From NCBI GenBank assembly GCA_003254925.1, contig QANZ01041554.1, positions 60,945 to 124,944 of the forward strand: 64,000 nt of DNA, given 5' to 3'. Source of the DNA: Chamaecrista fasciculata. Lineage: Eukaryota > Streptophyta > Magnoliopsida > Fabales > Fabaceae. Position 1 is the first letter of the stretch; each line of letters starts with the position of its first letter. Shown piece after piece: positions 10,809 to 22,255 of the stretch. The translations under genes and the position numbers were made by a program. The notes below the pieces were generated by a model. That model was not told the DNA's origin and did not search any database. It worked only from the letters and a program-made list of their open reading frames with translations.

Positions 10809-13800
10809 ATGATCACTTACAGAGCTTCGAGCACCAACCTTGGAGCTCCATATCCTCTGTGTTTACTATCGAAAGCGACGAGCTCACCATTTCTCAGCAC
10901 CCTTTTCCTGTGTCCCTCCTCTTCTCGCCTTCACAAGGCTCTTGCGTTCCAATGGAAACCCAGAAGCGACTTCTCCGTTAACAACAGTTTCTGCAGCAGA
11001 AGCCATGGCAAAGAGGGCGAAGAGGAGGAGGAGGGTGAGCGCGTGGTGCATTGCGAGGTCGAAGTGATATCGTGGAGGGAACGGAGGATTAAGGCAGAGA
11101 TTTCTATCGATGCTGACATTGAATCGGTTTGGAATGCCCTCACGGATTATGAGCATCTCGCTGATTTCATCCCCAATCTTGTTTGGAGGTAGTGAAATTA
11201 TGATATCAAGAACTGTTTATTTTCGGAGGATTTGTAATTTTTGGTCCATAAATTCGAACTCCATGCAATTGGATTAAAACGGAGCTGAATCATGTTGGGA
11301 TGTATCTTTTTGCACAACATGTGCATTTTCCTTTTATTTTTATGCGTATGAATGGTTCAGTCATTCAATGAGGATAGTGTTTGATATTGTTTGCCTTTTT
11401 TGGTTTTGGTTAGCGGGCGAATTCCTTGCCCTTATCCTGGAAGGATATGGTTAGAGCAAAGGGGCTTCCAAAGGGCAATGTATTGGCATATAGAAGCTCG
11501 CGTTGTCTTGGATCTTCAGGAGTTCCTCCATTCTGTAAGCATCACTACAAACAATTGTTATTTGCTTCCATGGCATAGCCATTACAAATGAAGCCTCATG
11601 TAGTCATATAGCAGTTGACCAGTGGTCTCTGAAATAATTGGTCAGATGTAATTGAAAGGAAACTTGAAGATTCCACACCAAAAGCCACATTCTCTGTTTT
11701 GTACTATCATCTATGAGACCTTTAACTGCTATTTAAACATTGTTAACTACTTCTCTGATTAGTTTTAATTCCTAAACTTGAATAAATTTAGCCTGGAATA
11801 CCTGCATTGAAGTTCTCCAATCAGTTCTTTTTCTTGGTGCATTTTATTAATTGAAGGGTTATGAGGATGTATTCCCTTCAATATTTTGCTTAGATTCATT
11901 GTTAGACAGAGTATAGTATATTCCACAAGGAAGAACTTTCTAATACTGCATATATATGATTTGATGCTTCAGGCCTGTGATCGAGAACTTCACTTTTCCA
12001 TGGTTGATGGGGACTTTAAGAAGTTTGAGGGCAAATGGTCTTTAAAATCTGGAACAAGGTAGACTCTACATCTAAAACCGAATACTCATATGTCAGCCTT
12101 GCATCAATCTTATGGATACTATATTCTAATTATTATTTCTGAGTTGTACATACCAGGGTTGCTTCAGTCTAAAGGAATTTATGCATGTAGCTTGTCACTC
12201 TCTATTGACTCTATTGAAGTCCGGACATTCTTATGATTGATTAGGCATTTGCTTCAGGGCTTTATCTGTATACTTTTCTGTTAGATGCCAAACAATTGAA
12301 TCTTCTGGAATCCCTGTTAAACCAGGAAGTTCTGTTAGAATATTACCATAGCTAGATATTTTGACTTTTGAGTGGTGGATGGGGACTTGGGTAGTATGGA
12401 ATGCCCAAGTCTGACATCAAGTAGTATGAGATACTTGATGTTATACTTAAGTTGTTGTAGTTCTCCTCCCTCAATGGCTGAGAAGAGTTCCACAATGTCA
12501 CTTAAGACTGGTCATCAATAGTACAGAGAGGGCTAGTTGTGGAGGGCTTTGACCTATGAAGGGTTGTGACTAGTGGAAGGGTTTGTAAAGTGTCATAGAG
12601 TGAGTGAACTGTTGCAAAGTGAAGCTCTTGTGATGCTGGCTCTCCAAGGGCGTTTCTATAGTGGGAGCTCGGGTAGTGGGATGCTGAAGTCCTACATTGA
12701 GTAGTATGGGTTATGGAGCACTCAAGTAGCTTAATTCTCCCCCCTCAGCAATAAGCTTTTAATGGAGAGGTTTCTAAGGTCTCTTGGATCTCACCAATGG
12801 TACATTTCACTTTATTATGAGGGTTGTGGGGATTTGAGAAGGAGAATAATGCAAAATAAAATAGCTAGTTGACAATACTTAATATTGTGTCTGATATAAC
12901 AGTGAAGCTTCACCTGCCTTACTAACATCACTCAACCCAAAGTGTATAGTATGTCATAGGTCAGAGTTTTTTTTGCAGTTAATGTTAGTTATGTTCCTTT
13001 GCCATTAACACAGACTTGTATTAACATTATGGCTTTACTTGTCTGTGTTTGATTATTGTATTCTGTTTCTTGTAGGTCATCAACAACTATTTTATCTTAT
13101 GAAGTTAATGTGATACCAAGATTCAATTTCCCAGCTATTTTCTTGGAAAGGATCATCGGGACAGATCTTCCTGTGAACCTCCGAGCCTTGGCTTATACTG
13201 TTGAACGGAATCTTTTGGAAAATCAGCGGCTTTCAGTGCCAGAAAATTACTTGAATAAAACTCGTTTGGCTATCAATGGGTCATATGGGAAAAAGATAAA
13301 TGGTTCTTTACGTGAAAGTGATAAATTTCCGTCTGGAGAGAACAAAGAAAGTTTTGCCAGCTCAATTTCTGGCTCCTTGCCTGCTTCGTCTAGTGACGTC
13401 AACAGCAATTGGGGTGTATTTGGAAAAGTTTGCAGACTTGACAAGCCTTGTGTGGTGGATGAAGTTCATCTCCGTAGATTTGATGGACTTTTGGTAAAAA
13501 TTCGAGTTTTTGAGAGTGACCTCAATGCTGAAAATGGTCTTTCTCTTTAGCCTGTTAGTAACAAAACTATTTTAATCTGAAGGAAAATGGAGGTGTTCAT
13601 CGGTGTGTTGTTGCAAGTATCACAGTTAAAGCTCCTGTTCGTGAAGTATGGAATATTATGACTGCCTATGAGAGTCTTCCTGAGTAAGTAATTTACTTTT
13701 TCTCTTTATGATAGAGCTAAAGAATTTTATTGAAAAGCATGCAGTTGAAGATTGTTATGTCTGATTTTTCATGCTCCTGACTCAACTCTACATAAACTCA

Positions 13801-16389
13801 TTGTGTAGGATAGTTCCAAACTTAGCAATCAGCAGAATTTTATCACGTGATAACAACAAAGTTCGTATCATTCAGGTATGGCCAATGTTAATGAAGTACT
13901 GTCTTAGAAGTGAGACCATAGCTGTGGCCTTCTAGTCTGTTTGTGAGCACTTTATTAACCTTAGCAGCTAGTTATTTATCATTACCATTCATTGACAGAA
14001 AATTAATACCATGCCTCTATCTTAGCACAAAAAGTGGTACAAGCACAAATTGTACTACACTTTTGTTTATAAATTTTGCGATCGGTGTAACTTGGCAGTT
14101 TAATAAATATGCAGGAAGGGTGTAAGGGCTTGCTTTATATGGTACTTCATGCTCGTGTTGTACTAGACTTGTGTGAACATCTTGAACAGGAGATCAGTTT
14201 TGAACAAGTTGAAGGCGACTTTGACTCATTCCAGGGAAAATGGATTTTTGAACAGCTAGGGAATCATCACACTTTGCTGAAGTACTCTGTGGAGTCAAAA
14301 ATGCGGAAAGATACATTTCTTTCTGAATCTATCATGGAGGAGGTTTGTCACTGACTTGTTGCATCTCCATCAACCTCAGATTTTTTATTTTTGATCTGCC
14401 TAGGTTATTTCCAAGGGTATAGCAACCTTATTACCGCTTAGCTTCTGAATAATCCAGTCCACCTCTGACCATAGTTTTGATAGCAACTGGGAAGAAGCTC
14501 AGTTATCTATTAAATTCATTTCTTTCAGTTTGTTTGGGCTTTGTGGAAGTAAGATGTATTATTATTCTGTGTCTTGTCATCTTCTAATCTTTTTACCATT
14601 TACTAATGTGACGGGCCGCGGGCGCCCTAGAAAGATATTTACTCTAGAAAGACTAAGCAAAGGGAGTAGGGAGAAATGTGAAAAATTGTTCAGTAATGGT
14701 TTTGGAATCCTTTGGCAAGCTGGAATGGAATGTGTTGTTTTTAGATTGGGAGGGTTTTAGCCCTCCTACCTTTAGGAGAATGTTATTTAATTCTAGTGAG
14801 AGGGGCATGAAGAGTTCTGGCATCTCAAACAGCTAGAGTCATTTTTTCTCGCCAGTCAATTTCCATTTTTTTTACTTGTTTTTATAATTTTAGAGCATAT
14901 TTTGTGCCGTTTCTTAGTTGAGAACTGGGGATAGAGAGTATATCCAGATATATTATTGCTATTTCTTTGGCTCCACAAGGAGTTCAATATAATCTTCTAA
15001 CTGCCAATCGGTCTGCTTGTTCATCCTGATTGTTAACATGGTAGGGTCCCTGAGATGTTACTTGTATATTCTTCACATACCATTTCAGGTCATATATGAA
15101 GATCTTCCATCAAACCTATGTGCAATAAGAGATTATGTTGAAAACAGATTGGAAGAGTGTGAGCAGAAAGGAAATTGCGAACATCAAATGGTTTCATCTA
15201 GCTTTGAAACAGATGACGAATATAGTTCCACTGAGGAGATTTCTAACGAGGATGCTGAAAGTTCATCATGTCACCAAAGGCCAAGGGTTCCAGGCTTACA
15301 GAGGGATATTGAAGTTCTAAAATCCGAAATCTTGAAATTTATTGCAGAACATGGGCAGGAAGGATTTATGCCAATGAGGAAGCAACTTCGCTTGCATGGA
15401 AGGGTGGATATTGAGAAGGCCATAACTCGCATGGGCGGATTCAGAAGGATTGCAACTATAATGAACCTGTCTCTTGCTTACAAGCACCGCAAACCGAAGG
15501 GTTATTGGGATAATTTTGAAAATTTGCAGGAGGAGGTGGGCAGCAATTTTTCTCATTTTGTTCCCAGCACTCGTGATTTTTACCCAAGTGTAGATAACTT
15601 GATTGCTTATCAGTCAATATCTTGCATTCATGAAATACAATTTCATTTTTTCAGTTTATTCTGTTCTTGGAGTTATGACATAATTTACATCTCTGATCCT
15701 AACTCATTTCATGATACAGATTAGTCGATTTCAAAGGAGCTGGGGAATGGATCCTTCATTCATGCCCAGTAGAAAGACATTTGAGCGTGCAGGTAGGTAC
15801 AGTATTATTTGCCATAAACTATAAACTATTCATTTGATCTCTTTAACGTTTTGAAGAAAGATTCCGCTGACATATAACATCCTATTTATATACAAACTGA
15901 TCTCACTGGCTCTAATATTCCAATTTGGATCACTTGGCACTACAGGTGAAGTTCTGAGAAAGAATGGAACAGTTAGAGAGAGAAAGTGTCAGAGGTGTAG
16001 GTCCCACTGCCACTTTCTCTCTCTAATGGTTCCTTTCTTTCTCAGTACTACACCAATAATACATTACAGGGAATCCATATCCCTAATATTCTCCCACTTT
16101 CATTTTTAACTAAGAACACAAGAAATTTCCTGCAGGGCGCTATGACATTGCTCGTGCACTAGAAAAATGGGGTGGACTTCAGGAGGTTTCTCGCCTTCTA
16201 TCGCTTAAGTTGAGAAACCGAAGCAGACAAGGCAACCCTGCCAAGGATAAGACAGTGGATAATGGATCATCTTCATCGTCGTCTGATGTAGATAGTGATA
16301 ACAAGACACCATCTAAACCTTGTATTTCTCAAAATACTCAAAAGTGGCTTTCAAAGCTTAAACAGTTGGACATAAAGTGGGTTGAGTAA
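10809..16389 (+). CDS. Two-domain START/COQ10-like (polyketide cyclase/lipid transport) protein, plastid-predicted
   Basis: Ten exons with GT-AG introns: 10809-11188, 11414-11534, 11973-12058, 13076-13493, 13583-13683, 13809-13875, 14115-14342, 15089-15535, 15720-15792, 16136-16389. They join to 2,175 bases (724 aa). The N-terminus is Ser/Thr/Leu-rich with few acidic residues, typical of a chloroplast transit peptide. Domain 1 spans about residues 82-242 (IDADIESVWNALTDYEHLADF), domain 2 about 336-490 (VKAPVREVWNIMTAYESLPE). After an acidic linker come two related C-terminal motifs, LRLHGRVDIEKAITRMGG and FERAGRYDIARALEKWGG. It resembles the plant family annotated as polyketide cyclase/dehydrase and lipid transport (the Arabidopsis At5g08720 type, about 720 aa). 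A hydrophobic-ligand role is inferred from the fold. ATG 10809 is chosen because it opens the frame with the transit peptide. Confidence 0.9.
12355..12800. repeat. Intron 3: internally repetitive segment
   Basis: Intron 3 (12059-13075) is the longest intron of the START-like gene. It contains two related stretches: one near 12385-12440 (gggtagtatggaatgcccaa, tgacatcaagtagtatgaga) and one near 12670-12735 (gggtagtgggatgctgaag, tacattgagtagtatggg). This suggests a decayed transposon or LTR fragment inserted in the intron. No terminal repeats or target duplication could be fixed. Confidence 0.35.
15945..16054. repeat. 44-bp-arm inverted repeat (hairpin) in intron 9
   Basis: The left arm is 15945-15988 and the right arm 16011-16054, with a 22-base loop; 39 of 44 positions pair. 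The arms contain the run TTAGAGAGAGAAAGTG. It lies inside intron 9 of the START-like gene (15793-16135), so it would be transcribed. It could be a small MITE or a miRNA-like foldback; no known miRNA sequence is recognised. Confidence 0.85.
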
Positions 16390-17283
16390 ATTCTGCTAAG
16401 TGCTAACTCCTCTTTATTCATAGTTCCATGATTCTCCTACATGTAAATTTCCTTATTTATCACCCTGATTTTGTCAGCTTGGGCTTGATGTAAGTAATTG
16501 TAAATGGTAGCATTTTTTTTTTCCTGGCTGCTTCGTTTTCAGCTTCTCTACTACAAGTTTGGTAGTAATGAGATATTTGTATGAATTGTTCCAAACTGTA
16601 ATACACCTTTCAGCGTAGTTTGAAGTTCAAAAAGGAAACCAAACATACCTAAGATAGAAATAAATTTAGGAGGAAGTCTTTCGTGTGAAAGTTATGTTAG
16701 AGTTTTCTGAAAGCTGTTCTTGAATACATGATGTGCTCTTAATCGAGAGGTTAATTAGTCTAAACGACATATTTACTAAACATACTATTTTGATTTTCCA
16801 GGATTAAATAGTAACCCGGTATATTATTCAATGGTAGTTAGTTTACTCATTTATATTAATAGAAATTTAAACTTTAATTTCCACAAATGAGTGACCCGAA
16901 ATTCATGTGTGATTATCTAGACACTGGATGCATAAGGAACTAACAATAATATTAGACTACGGGGCCACTCCAAATAACCCACCATGCATCCATTATAGGG
17001 GAAAATGTTCATTAATAAAATTATAAATTTATATTAGTAGTACAATTGGTATAAGTCTATCAATAGGAAAATATCATTTCTTTGAACAGATTAAGAATTA
17101 GAAATTGTCAACTTAATATATATATATATATAACTAAAATTTATAATTAGATATTGTTGTATATGATATTGTAATAAGAAAAAGAAATTATCTTTTTTTA
17201 ATGAAAATGTTAATAAAAGAAATCTTTTGTATAAAATAAAATGTTTAGAGACTCTTTTATCATTTTTAATAATTTTAAAAATA
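16390..17283. other. 3' UTR and intergenic DNA after the START-like gene
   Basis: The first 250 bases after the stop codon (to about 16640) have mixed composition as in a 3' UTR. Beyond that the DNA is AT-rich with a TA dinucleotide run near 17118-17132. No coding exon is seen. Confidence 0.5.
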
Positions 17284-17821
17284 GGCAAAAGGCCATTCCG
17301 TGCTCCTAACGTTTGCGGTGATTTTCAGTTATGCCCTTAACGTTTCATTTGTGTCAGTTGTGCCCCCAATGTGAAATGTTAGTTTCAATTATGCCCCTAA
17401 TTTCACTTGTGTGTCAATTTTTTGTTCTGAATTGAATATGTGGCAAGATGACTGGATAAATAAAACATCCCTGATTTATTTTTTATCCACCATGGCATTT
17501 CCTACGTGGATTTACATTCTCTAAACCAAAAAATTACTACCTTAAAATTTTTTTGACATCTTTATCATCATCTTCGCAAGCCTTATACCACGTAAGAAAT
17601 GCCATGGTGGATAAAAAATAAATGAGGGATGTTTTATTTATCCAGTCATCTTGCCACATATCCAATTCAGAACAAAAAATTGACACATCAACATTGAGTC
17701 AAAATTGGGGACATAATTGAAACTAACGTTTCACATTGGGGGCACAACTTACACAAATGAAATGTTAGGGGTATAACTGAAAATCACCGCAAACGTTAGG
17801 GGCACAAAATGGTCTTTTGCC
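17284..17821. mobile_element. Mutator-like foldback element with 9-bp target duplication
   Basis: The 538-bp element begins GGCAAAAGGCC and ends GGTCTTTTGCC. Long inverted arms of more than 200 bases pair throughout, for example ACGTTTGCGGTGATTTTCAG on the left and its complement near 17775-17795, and the inner TGGATAAAAAATAAAT pieces. The direct repeat TTAAAAATA flanks it at 17275-17283 and 17822-17830. A 9-bp duplication and long terminal inverted repeats are the signature of Mutator-like elements. No ORF, hence non-autonomous. Confidence 0.85.
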
Positions 17822-17830
17822 TTAAAAATA

Positions 17831-18318
17831 TTTAGTACAATTAAAGTTATGTCAAATTTTGTCTATTTTAATATACTAAATAAAAATAAAATAAAATAAA
17901 ATTCAAATTGCACTTTTGGTTTTATTTTTTTCTTGTTTAGGTCTCAATTCAATATCTTTTGGTCAGTTACAAAAAAGTTATAACTTTGTAAAAAGTTCTT
18001 CATTGTGAGACTAACAATATCATTTTTTTTGCAAGAATATGAGATCAAATCTATAACAAAAAAGACATGAAACTAATTATGCATCTGACTAAAAGATGAG
18101 ATAAAAAATGAAATAAAAACATATACAGGACCAAATTGAGACTTTAGCAAAAAAATATAGGACCAAAAGTAGACTTTGGCCTAAAATAAAAATAAAAAAG
18201 CATATAGTCCTCTGTTGCCTTTTGTTACCGTTACATTACAGGCTGATAAAGGAGCCAAGCTCCTTGTATCTTTTCCCAACACAGCACACACACACACACA
18301 GACACAGAGACGAAGAAG
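17831..18318. other. Intergenic and promoter region of the zinc-ribbon gene, with a degraded foldback
   Basis: A piece at about 17908-18180 looks like another eroded foldback (CACTTTTGGTTTTA near 17910, GGACCAAAAGTAGACTTTGG near 18160). After it, about 140 bases with a CA-rich run (acacacacacacacaca, near 18283-18300) lead to the ATG at 18319 and probably contain the promoter and 5' UTR. No TATA box is certain. Confidence 0.45.
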
Positions 18319-18889
18319 ATGATCGGTCACACTGATACGCTTGAGGATTCTCAACACCTTCACTTGTCTTCCATTCTCCGAGACGTCAATTACAGGTTCT
18401 CTCTCTCTCTCTTCGAATTTCATAATAGTAACAATGGCAATCGAGGATTTTAATTTATAGCTTCACTGCAAATTACTGTGAAGCTCAACTCAAATAAGAA
18501 ATTGTAATGTAAGCTGTTTCAATATTCAAAATCAAATTTGCAGCTGCGGATCATGTGGTTATGAGTTGAACTTGAACTCCAGCAATCGCAACACCTCCGC
18601 AATCGACTACTCTCGTTACGAGAAATCGATAAAGAGAGGCGTTATCTCCTTCTTCTCCATCGACGAGAGCAGATTCACTATGCTCCAACACTTTCGATGG
18701 ATTCCTAATTTCTTCAATTCCAATCGACGAACCAAGCTTCTTTGTCGCAAGTGTGGAAGCCACATAGGGTACGCTTGCTCTTTGCCTTCTCCTTCTGTCT
18801 CGTGGGATGGCATCTCCGATTCCAAAATCTATGATATCAAATTGAGCACTCTGCAACCCTCCTTTCAAGATCCAGCTATCTTCATTTGA
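18319..18889 (+). CDS. Plant-specific four-cysteine zinc-ribbon-like protein (At4g08330-like)
   Basis: Two exons, 18319-18395 and 18544-18889, with a GT-AG intron; joined length 423 bases, 140 aa. Two CxxC pairs, CGSCGYELNLNSSNR (about residues 27-41) and LLCRKCGSHIG (about 97-107), would hold one zinc ion as in a zinc ribbon (Mis18/Yippee-like arrangement). The sequence between includes KSIKRGVISFFSIDESRF, conserved in the plant family exemplified by Arabidopsis At4g08330. The molecular role is not established to my knowledge. Exon 1 is placed because NYR/CGSCG joins in frame as NYSCGSCGYEL and the ATG follows a purine-rich leader. It is divergent from, and close to, TRAPPC2 on the other strand, separated by their 3' ends. 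Confidence 0.85.
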
Positions 18890-19812
18890 TTCATTCCATT
18901 GTAATTTGTGCTAAGGGAGGAGAAGAGGTATGAATGTGTACTCATTGTATTTGTTCAACAAGTATTTGAATTGTGTCATTGTTCTGGATTATGGAGTTTC
19001 TTAGGATGGATCATGAGAGTGTGAAACTTAGTTGAGTAGTTAAGTGGATCCATAGAGTGTACTAAAATTTTGTCACAAGATTTTTGTTTTGTGCCCTTGG
19101 GTAGATCATATAGTCTGGTGTAATGTGCTGTTCTAACTTGTAAGTCTCTTGAATGTAATTTTGAAAATTGCACTTGTCCCAGAAGCATTTCATGCTAAAC
19201 CCATTTTTTTGCAGTCAATTGTAACGATAAAACGGGAATATATGTAGTCTTAAATACATTCATATATACATATATATATTCTGTTCATTTATGTAATCTT
19301 CAACAATACGGCAGTGACAGCAAAAAGGATTAGATTTAGATTCTCTTATATGAAATAATGGTTAAAATGAAACAGTTTATCTTTCTATTCGCTTGACTGT
19401 GAAGAACCAAGAGATGATCCAAATACAAACTCAAAAATGAGTATGAGTAATAGTTAATACAGCAAAAGCAATGATCCCCTGCTGCACTAACCTTAGTCTA
19501 TATAAGCAGTAACGCAAGGGTTGATACAATGCTAAAAGAAGACCTACTTCCTTCTTAAAATAAGTTGATCATCAAGTGCATGCCATTAGTATCTATTGTC
19601 AATGTATAGGAAACAGTGTCATCTTCTGGTACAGAACCATGCATACAACTGAATGGCGAATAGAAAACCTACCCTTACAGACAAATCGTGAAAAAATAAT
19701 AATGTATAACAGCCATTCCAAGCAAATGAAGAATGAACAAGGTAGGAGTCTAGCCTCAGCCATATGAATTTGCAAGTTGGTGTCCTCACCATAAGAACTC
19801 GATGGCAGCTTT
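18890..19812. other. Convergent 3' flanks of zinc-ribbon gene and TRAPPC2
   Basis: Contains the 3' UTR of the plus-strand gene (to roughly 19200) and the 3' UTR and downstream region of the minus-strand TRAPPC2 gene (below 19813). Only short non-conserved frames exist. No repeats are recognised apart from a short ATATAT tract near 19265. Confidence 0.5.
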
Positions 19813-21579
19813 CTACAAATACTTTCGTGCAAGGGCACGTACTTTTGTGTCAAAATGTGAAGATGTGATTCGAGAGCCAGGCAAATACAGGGGATTCAGA
19901 AGAGTCTGCAAAGTCCCAATAAATTTATTAGGCTCGAAACATAAAATAAGTATTTTTAATGCAGGTTTAAATGAGTATTGGTAAATTCGTCTTCAAATTT
20001 TGAGAAACAGTTTCAACATTCAACTGTTTTTACTGATAACAAAACCTCATAGAGGAACAAAAGAGAATGAAAACCCAACTAGTGAATAGTGTTGAAAACT
20101 TATTGTGGGTCCATTCTGACAGGTAGACAGTAGACTCCTATACTAATAAATAGGTAGAATGGAATTTGATGGAATTTTGTTAGCAGCTTTCATTATAGTC
20201 TCTAAGGAAAAATAATGTACAGGATATGTTCCGAGCATGTCTGCTGCGAGAAAAAAACTGAAATGTGAATTGATGTCAATAAATCCATTGAAAGTAATGT
20301 GCAGAATATGTAATAAGCAGCTTACTAAAATACAAAACTGAAATATCCGTTGGAGTGGTGTAGAATATAGCAAATTAAACGTCTGAAAACCCATAAAAAT
20401 GGTCCAAGAGGTATTGATATTCTACATCAAGCAAATCTTAATTCTTAACAGAGGAACTTCCCATAATCCAATGTCAAGAGAAGCATTCTATTATAGACCA
20501 AATAAGGTTTTGATATTCTGAATTCCATCAGCAAATGCAGTAAGTAAAGGTTACATATATGTAACAGAGTTACAGTGTTTGAAGATGCTTACCTTTATGT
20601 AAAGCTCGTGCACCTCTTGGAAAAAGCTCTTAATGCCATCATCATTACGAGAGTCATGAAGCAACATAAACCGGGTATGTATGATAAGTCAAGGAAATAC
20701 CATAATAGAGAAAAATGCATGAAGAGAAACTACAATGCTTAGATTGGATGTTCTTTTGCTTTAAAATGTCTAGAGCAATTAATTTTTATTGAAATATATA
20801 TATATATATATATATATGAATTAATTCACAAATATAGAGGATATGACCAGCCGTGACATACACTGATACCACCAGATCATTGAACCTGTCTATAGATTTC
20901 AGGTACCTACATCAAGAATGTGAAGGTACAAGTTACTTAAAAAAGAATAGAACTATTAAAACTCCAATGCAAACCAAACAGCCTGTTTCTGAAATGGATT
21001 TCATAATAAACGAAAATTTCACTCACATAGCACTGGTAGTCCAAGCAAGGTCCTGAACGATATCAAGTGCAGCATGAAGAATAAATTGATGCAGCTGAGC
21101 AGCATCTTCTCTCTGAGATCAAGTAGCATAAGAGTTACATAAATTGTGTAAAACCAAATAGCCAGAGGCATATTTGAAAATGACAGTCACTATAATGACA
21201 GAGTCCCCCATACCCTGGGCGGTCAACCTGCCCGGTAAAGGGTTTAATTAAGTAATCGAACAAAATTTCATGATTAAGTTCTTCGACCGCGGAGTGTACT
21301 TCTCTTGATCTCAAGACCAAATATACAAGGGTGACGGAAATGAACAAGCTTACACCATAAACTGAATTCCTCACTACTCTTTTCATGCAGAGGTTAACTT
21401 TAAAAGGTGTCTGAAATCATTAATGTAAAGCGATCTATGAACCTTTATAGTTGGAAAAAACCAATGATTTGAAGGAAAGATTAGGGTGAGAGTCATACTT
21501 TAGTAGCTGTCCCAACTTCAGATTCGTATATAGGAATATCGTTTCTGCTAACAATGATGAAACAAGCAGTCGTCGCCAT
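19813..21579 (-). CDS. TRAPPC2: TRAPPC2/sedlin (TRAPP complex subunit, Trs20 orthologue)
   Basis: Five coding exons read downwards: 21579-21499, 21112-21027, 20906-20845, 20678-20593, 19905-19813; 408 bases, 135 aa, the usual length of this family. Landmarks are ACFIIVSRNDIPIYESEVGT, QLHQFILHAALDIVQD, MYLKSIDRFNDLVVSVYVTAGHTR (spanning two introns), MLLHDSRNDDG and the C-terminal SSHFDTKVRALARKYL. Sedlin is a longin-fold core subunit of TRAPP complexes, which tether vesicles and activate Rab GTPases at the early secretory pathway. Intron 3 (20844-20679) has no GT or AG at its ends but fits a U12-type AT-AC intron. A 5' UTR exon probably lies at about 22256-22440, joined at 21589. Confidence 0.93.
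20679..20844 (-). other. U12-type AT-AC intron in TRAPPC2
   Basis: The exon 3/intron border reads GGCTGGTC then ATATCCTCT, matching the U12 donor consensus ATATCCTT closely. Near the other end is TTCCTTGACTTATCATAC, containing the U12 branch motif TTCCTTGAC with the branch A at 20689, 10 bases before the terminal AC. The next exon starts ATACCCGG. Splicing here restores GGT CAT ACC CGG (GHTR), as expected in sedlin. No GT-AG alternative keeps the frame. The intron is 166 bases. Confidence 0.85.
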
Positions 21580-21589
21580 TACAAATACC

Positions 21590-22255
21590 CTGATGTACAC
21601 ATTCATATGAGTGAGTAACAGGAGATAATAGAGCAGTTATGTAATTAAAACAACCAAAATCATTAAAAATAAAAGGGGAAGAAATCTAAAGTGCAATCAC
21701 AACATATAGAAGTGACGGCTAATTACCCTAATGGCAATAGCACACTTTGGAAATAAGAAGATCGCAGAACTAGAAGAGAATGATAAGTCAAGGAAATACA
21801 ACCGAAGAAAATGAAGATTATCGTAGAGACTATAGATCTCTACTTTCAAGGTCAAAGACTAAAATAATGGAGAGAAATGAAACAAAAAGAGGAGAATTTC
21901 AACATTCTAGGGCATGGAAGGCCCAACTCTAATCTAGACCCAGCACGACATTTGGTAAAAACAGCTGAAAACCCACACAATTGCGTCCACTACTTCTTGG
22001 TATGCATAAAGAATTCGCAATTCACGATATGTAGATAATTTTCTTTCCAAATGCATTTCCCTATCAAAAACCAGATATATCTCAACGAGCTTATTATCCC
22101 TCATAATAATAATAATTTCAATTTTTGATAACCAGTAGTGAGAATCATAGACTCCACGAGATTAAAACTTTCGTAAACGGAAATGATGGGAGAGAAATCG
22201 TAAAATCGCATGTCACAGGAGTGAAATCTAAATGTATAAAAAGGAGAAAGATAAC
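21590..22255 (-). other. Probable 5' UTR intron of TRAPPC2
   Basis: Donor CTTCAG|GTTATC at 22255 and acceptor ATCAG|GG at 21590 lie just above the start codon. The upstream exon (about 22256-22440) contains a GA microsatellite and no retained frame. The intron carries a second copy of the 20-mer atgataagtcaaggaaatac seen at the U12 branch point. The region is inferred from splice signals only. Confidence 0.5.

Noticed and set aside
10884-11156. Minus-strand 90-aa frame over exon 1 of the START-like gene
   Set aside because: It is the shadow of the plus-strand exon, which has family similarity and correct splice sites; the minus frame has no recognisable content.
20593-20678. An extra micro-exon between TRAPPC2 exon 4 and the last exon
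   Set aside because: Joining ELYIK directly to TLLNPLYLPGSR matches the sedlin family without a gap, and the phases agree.
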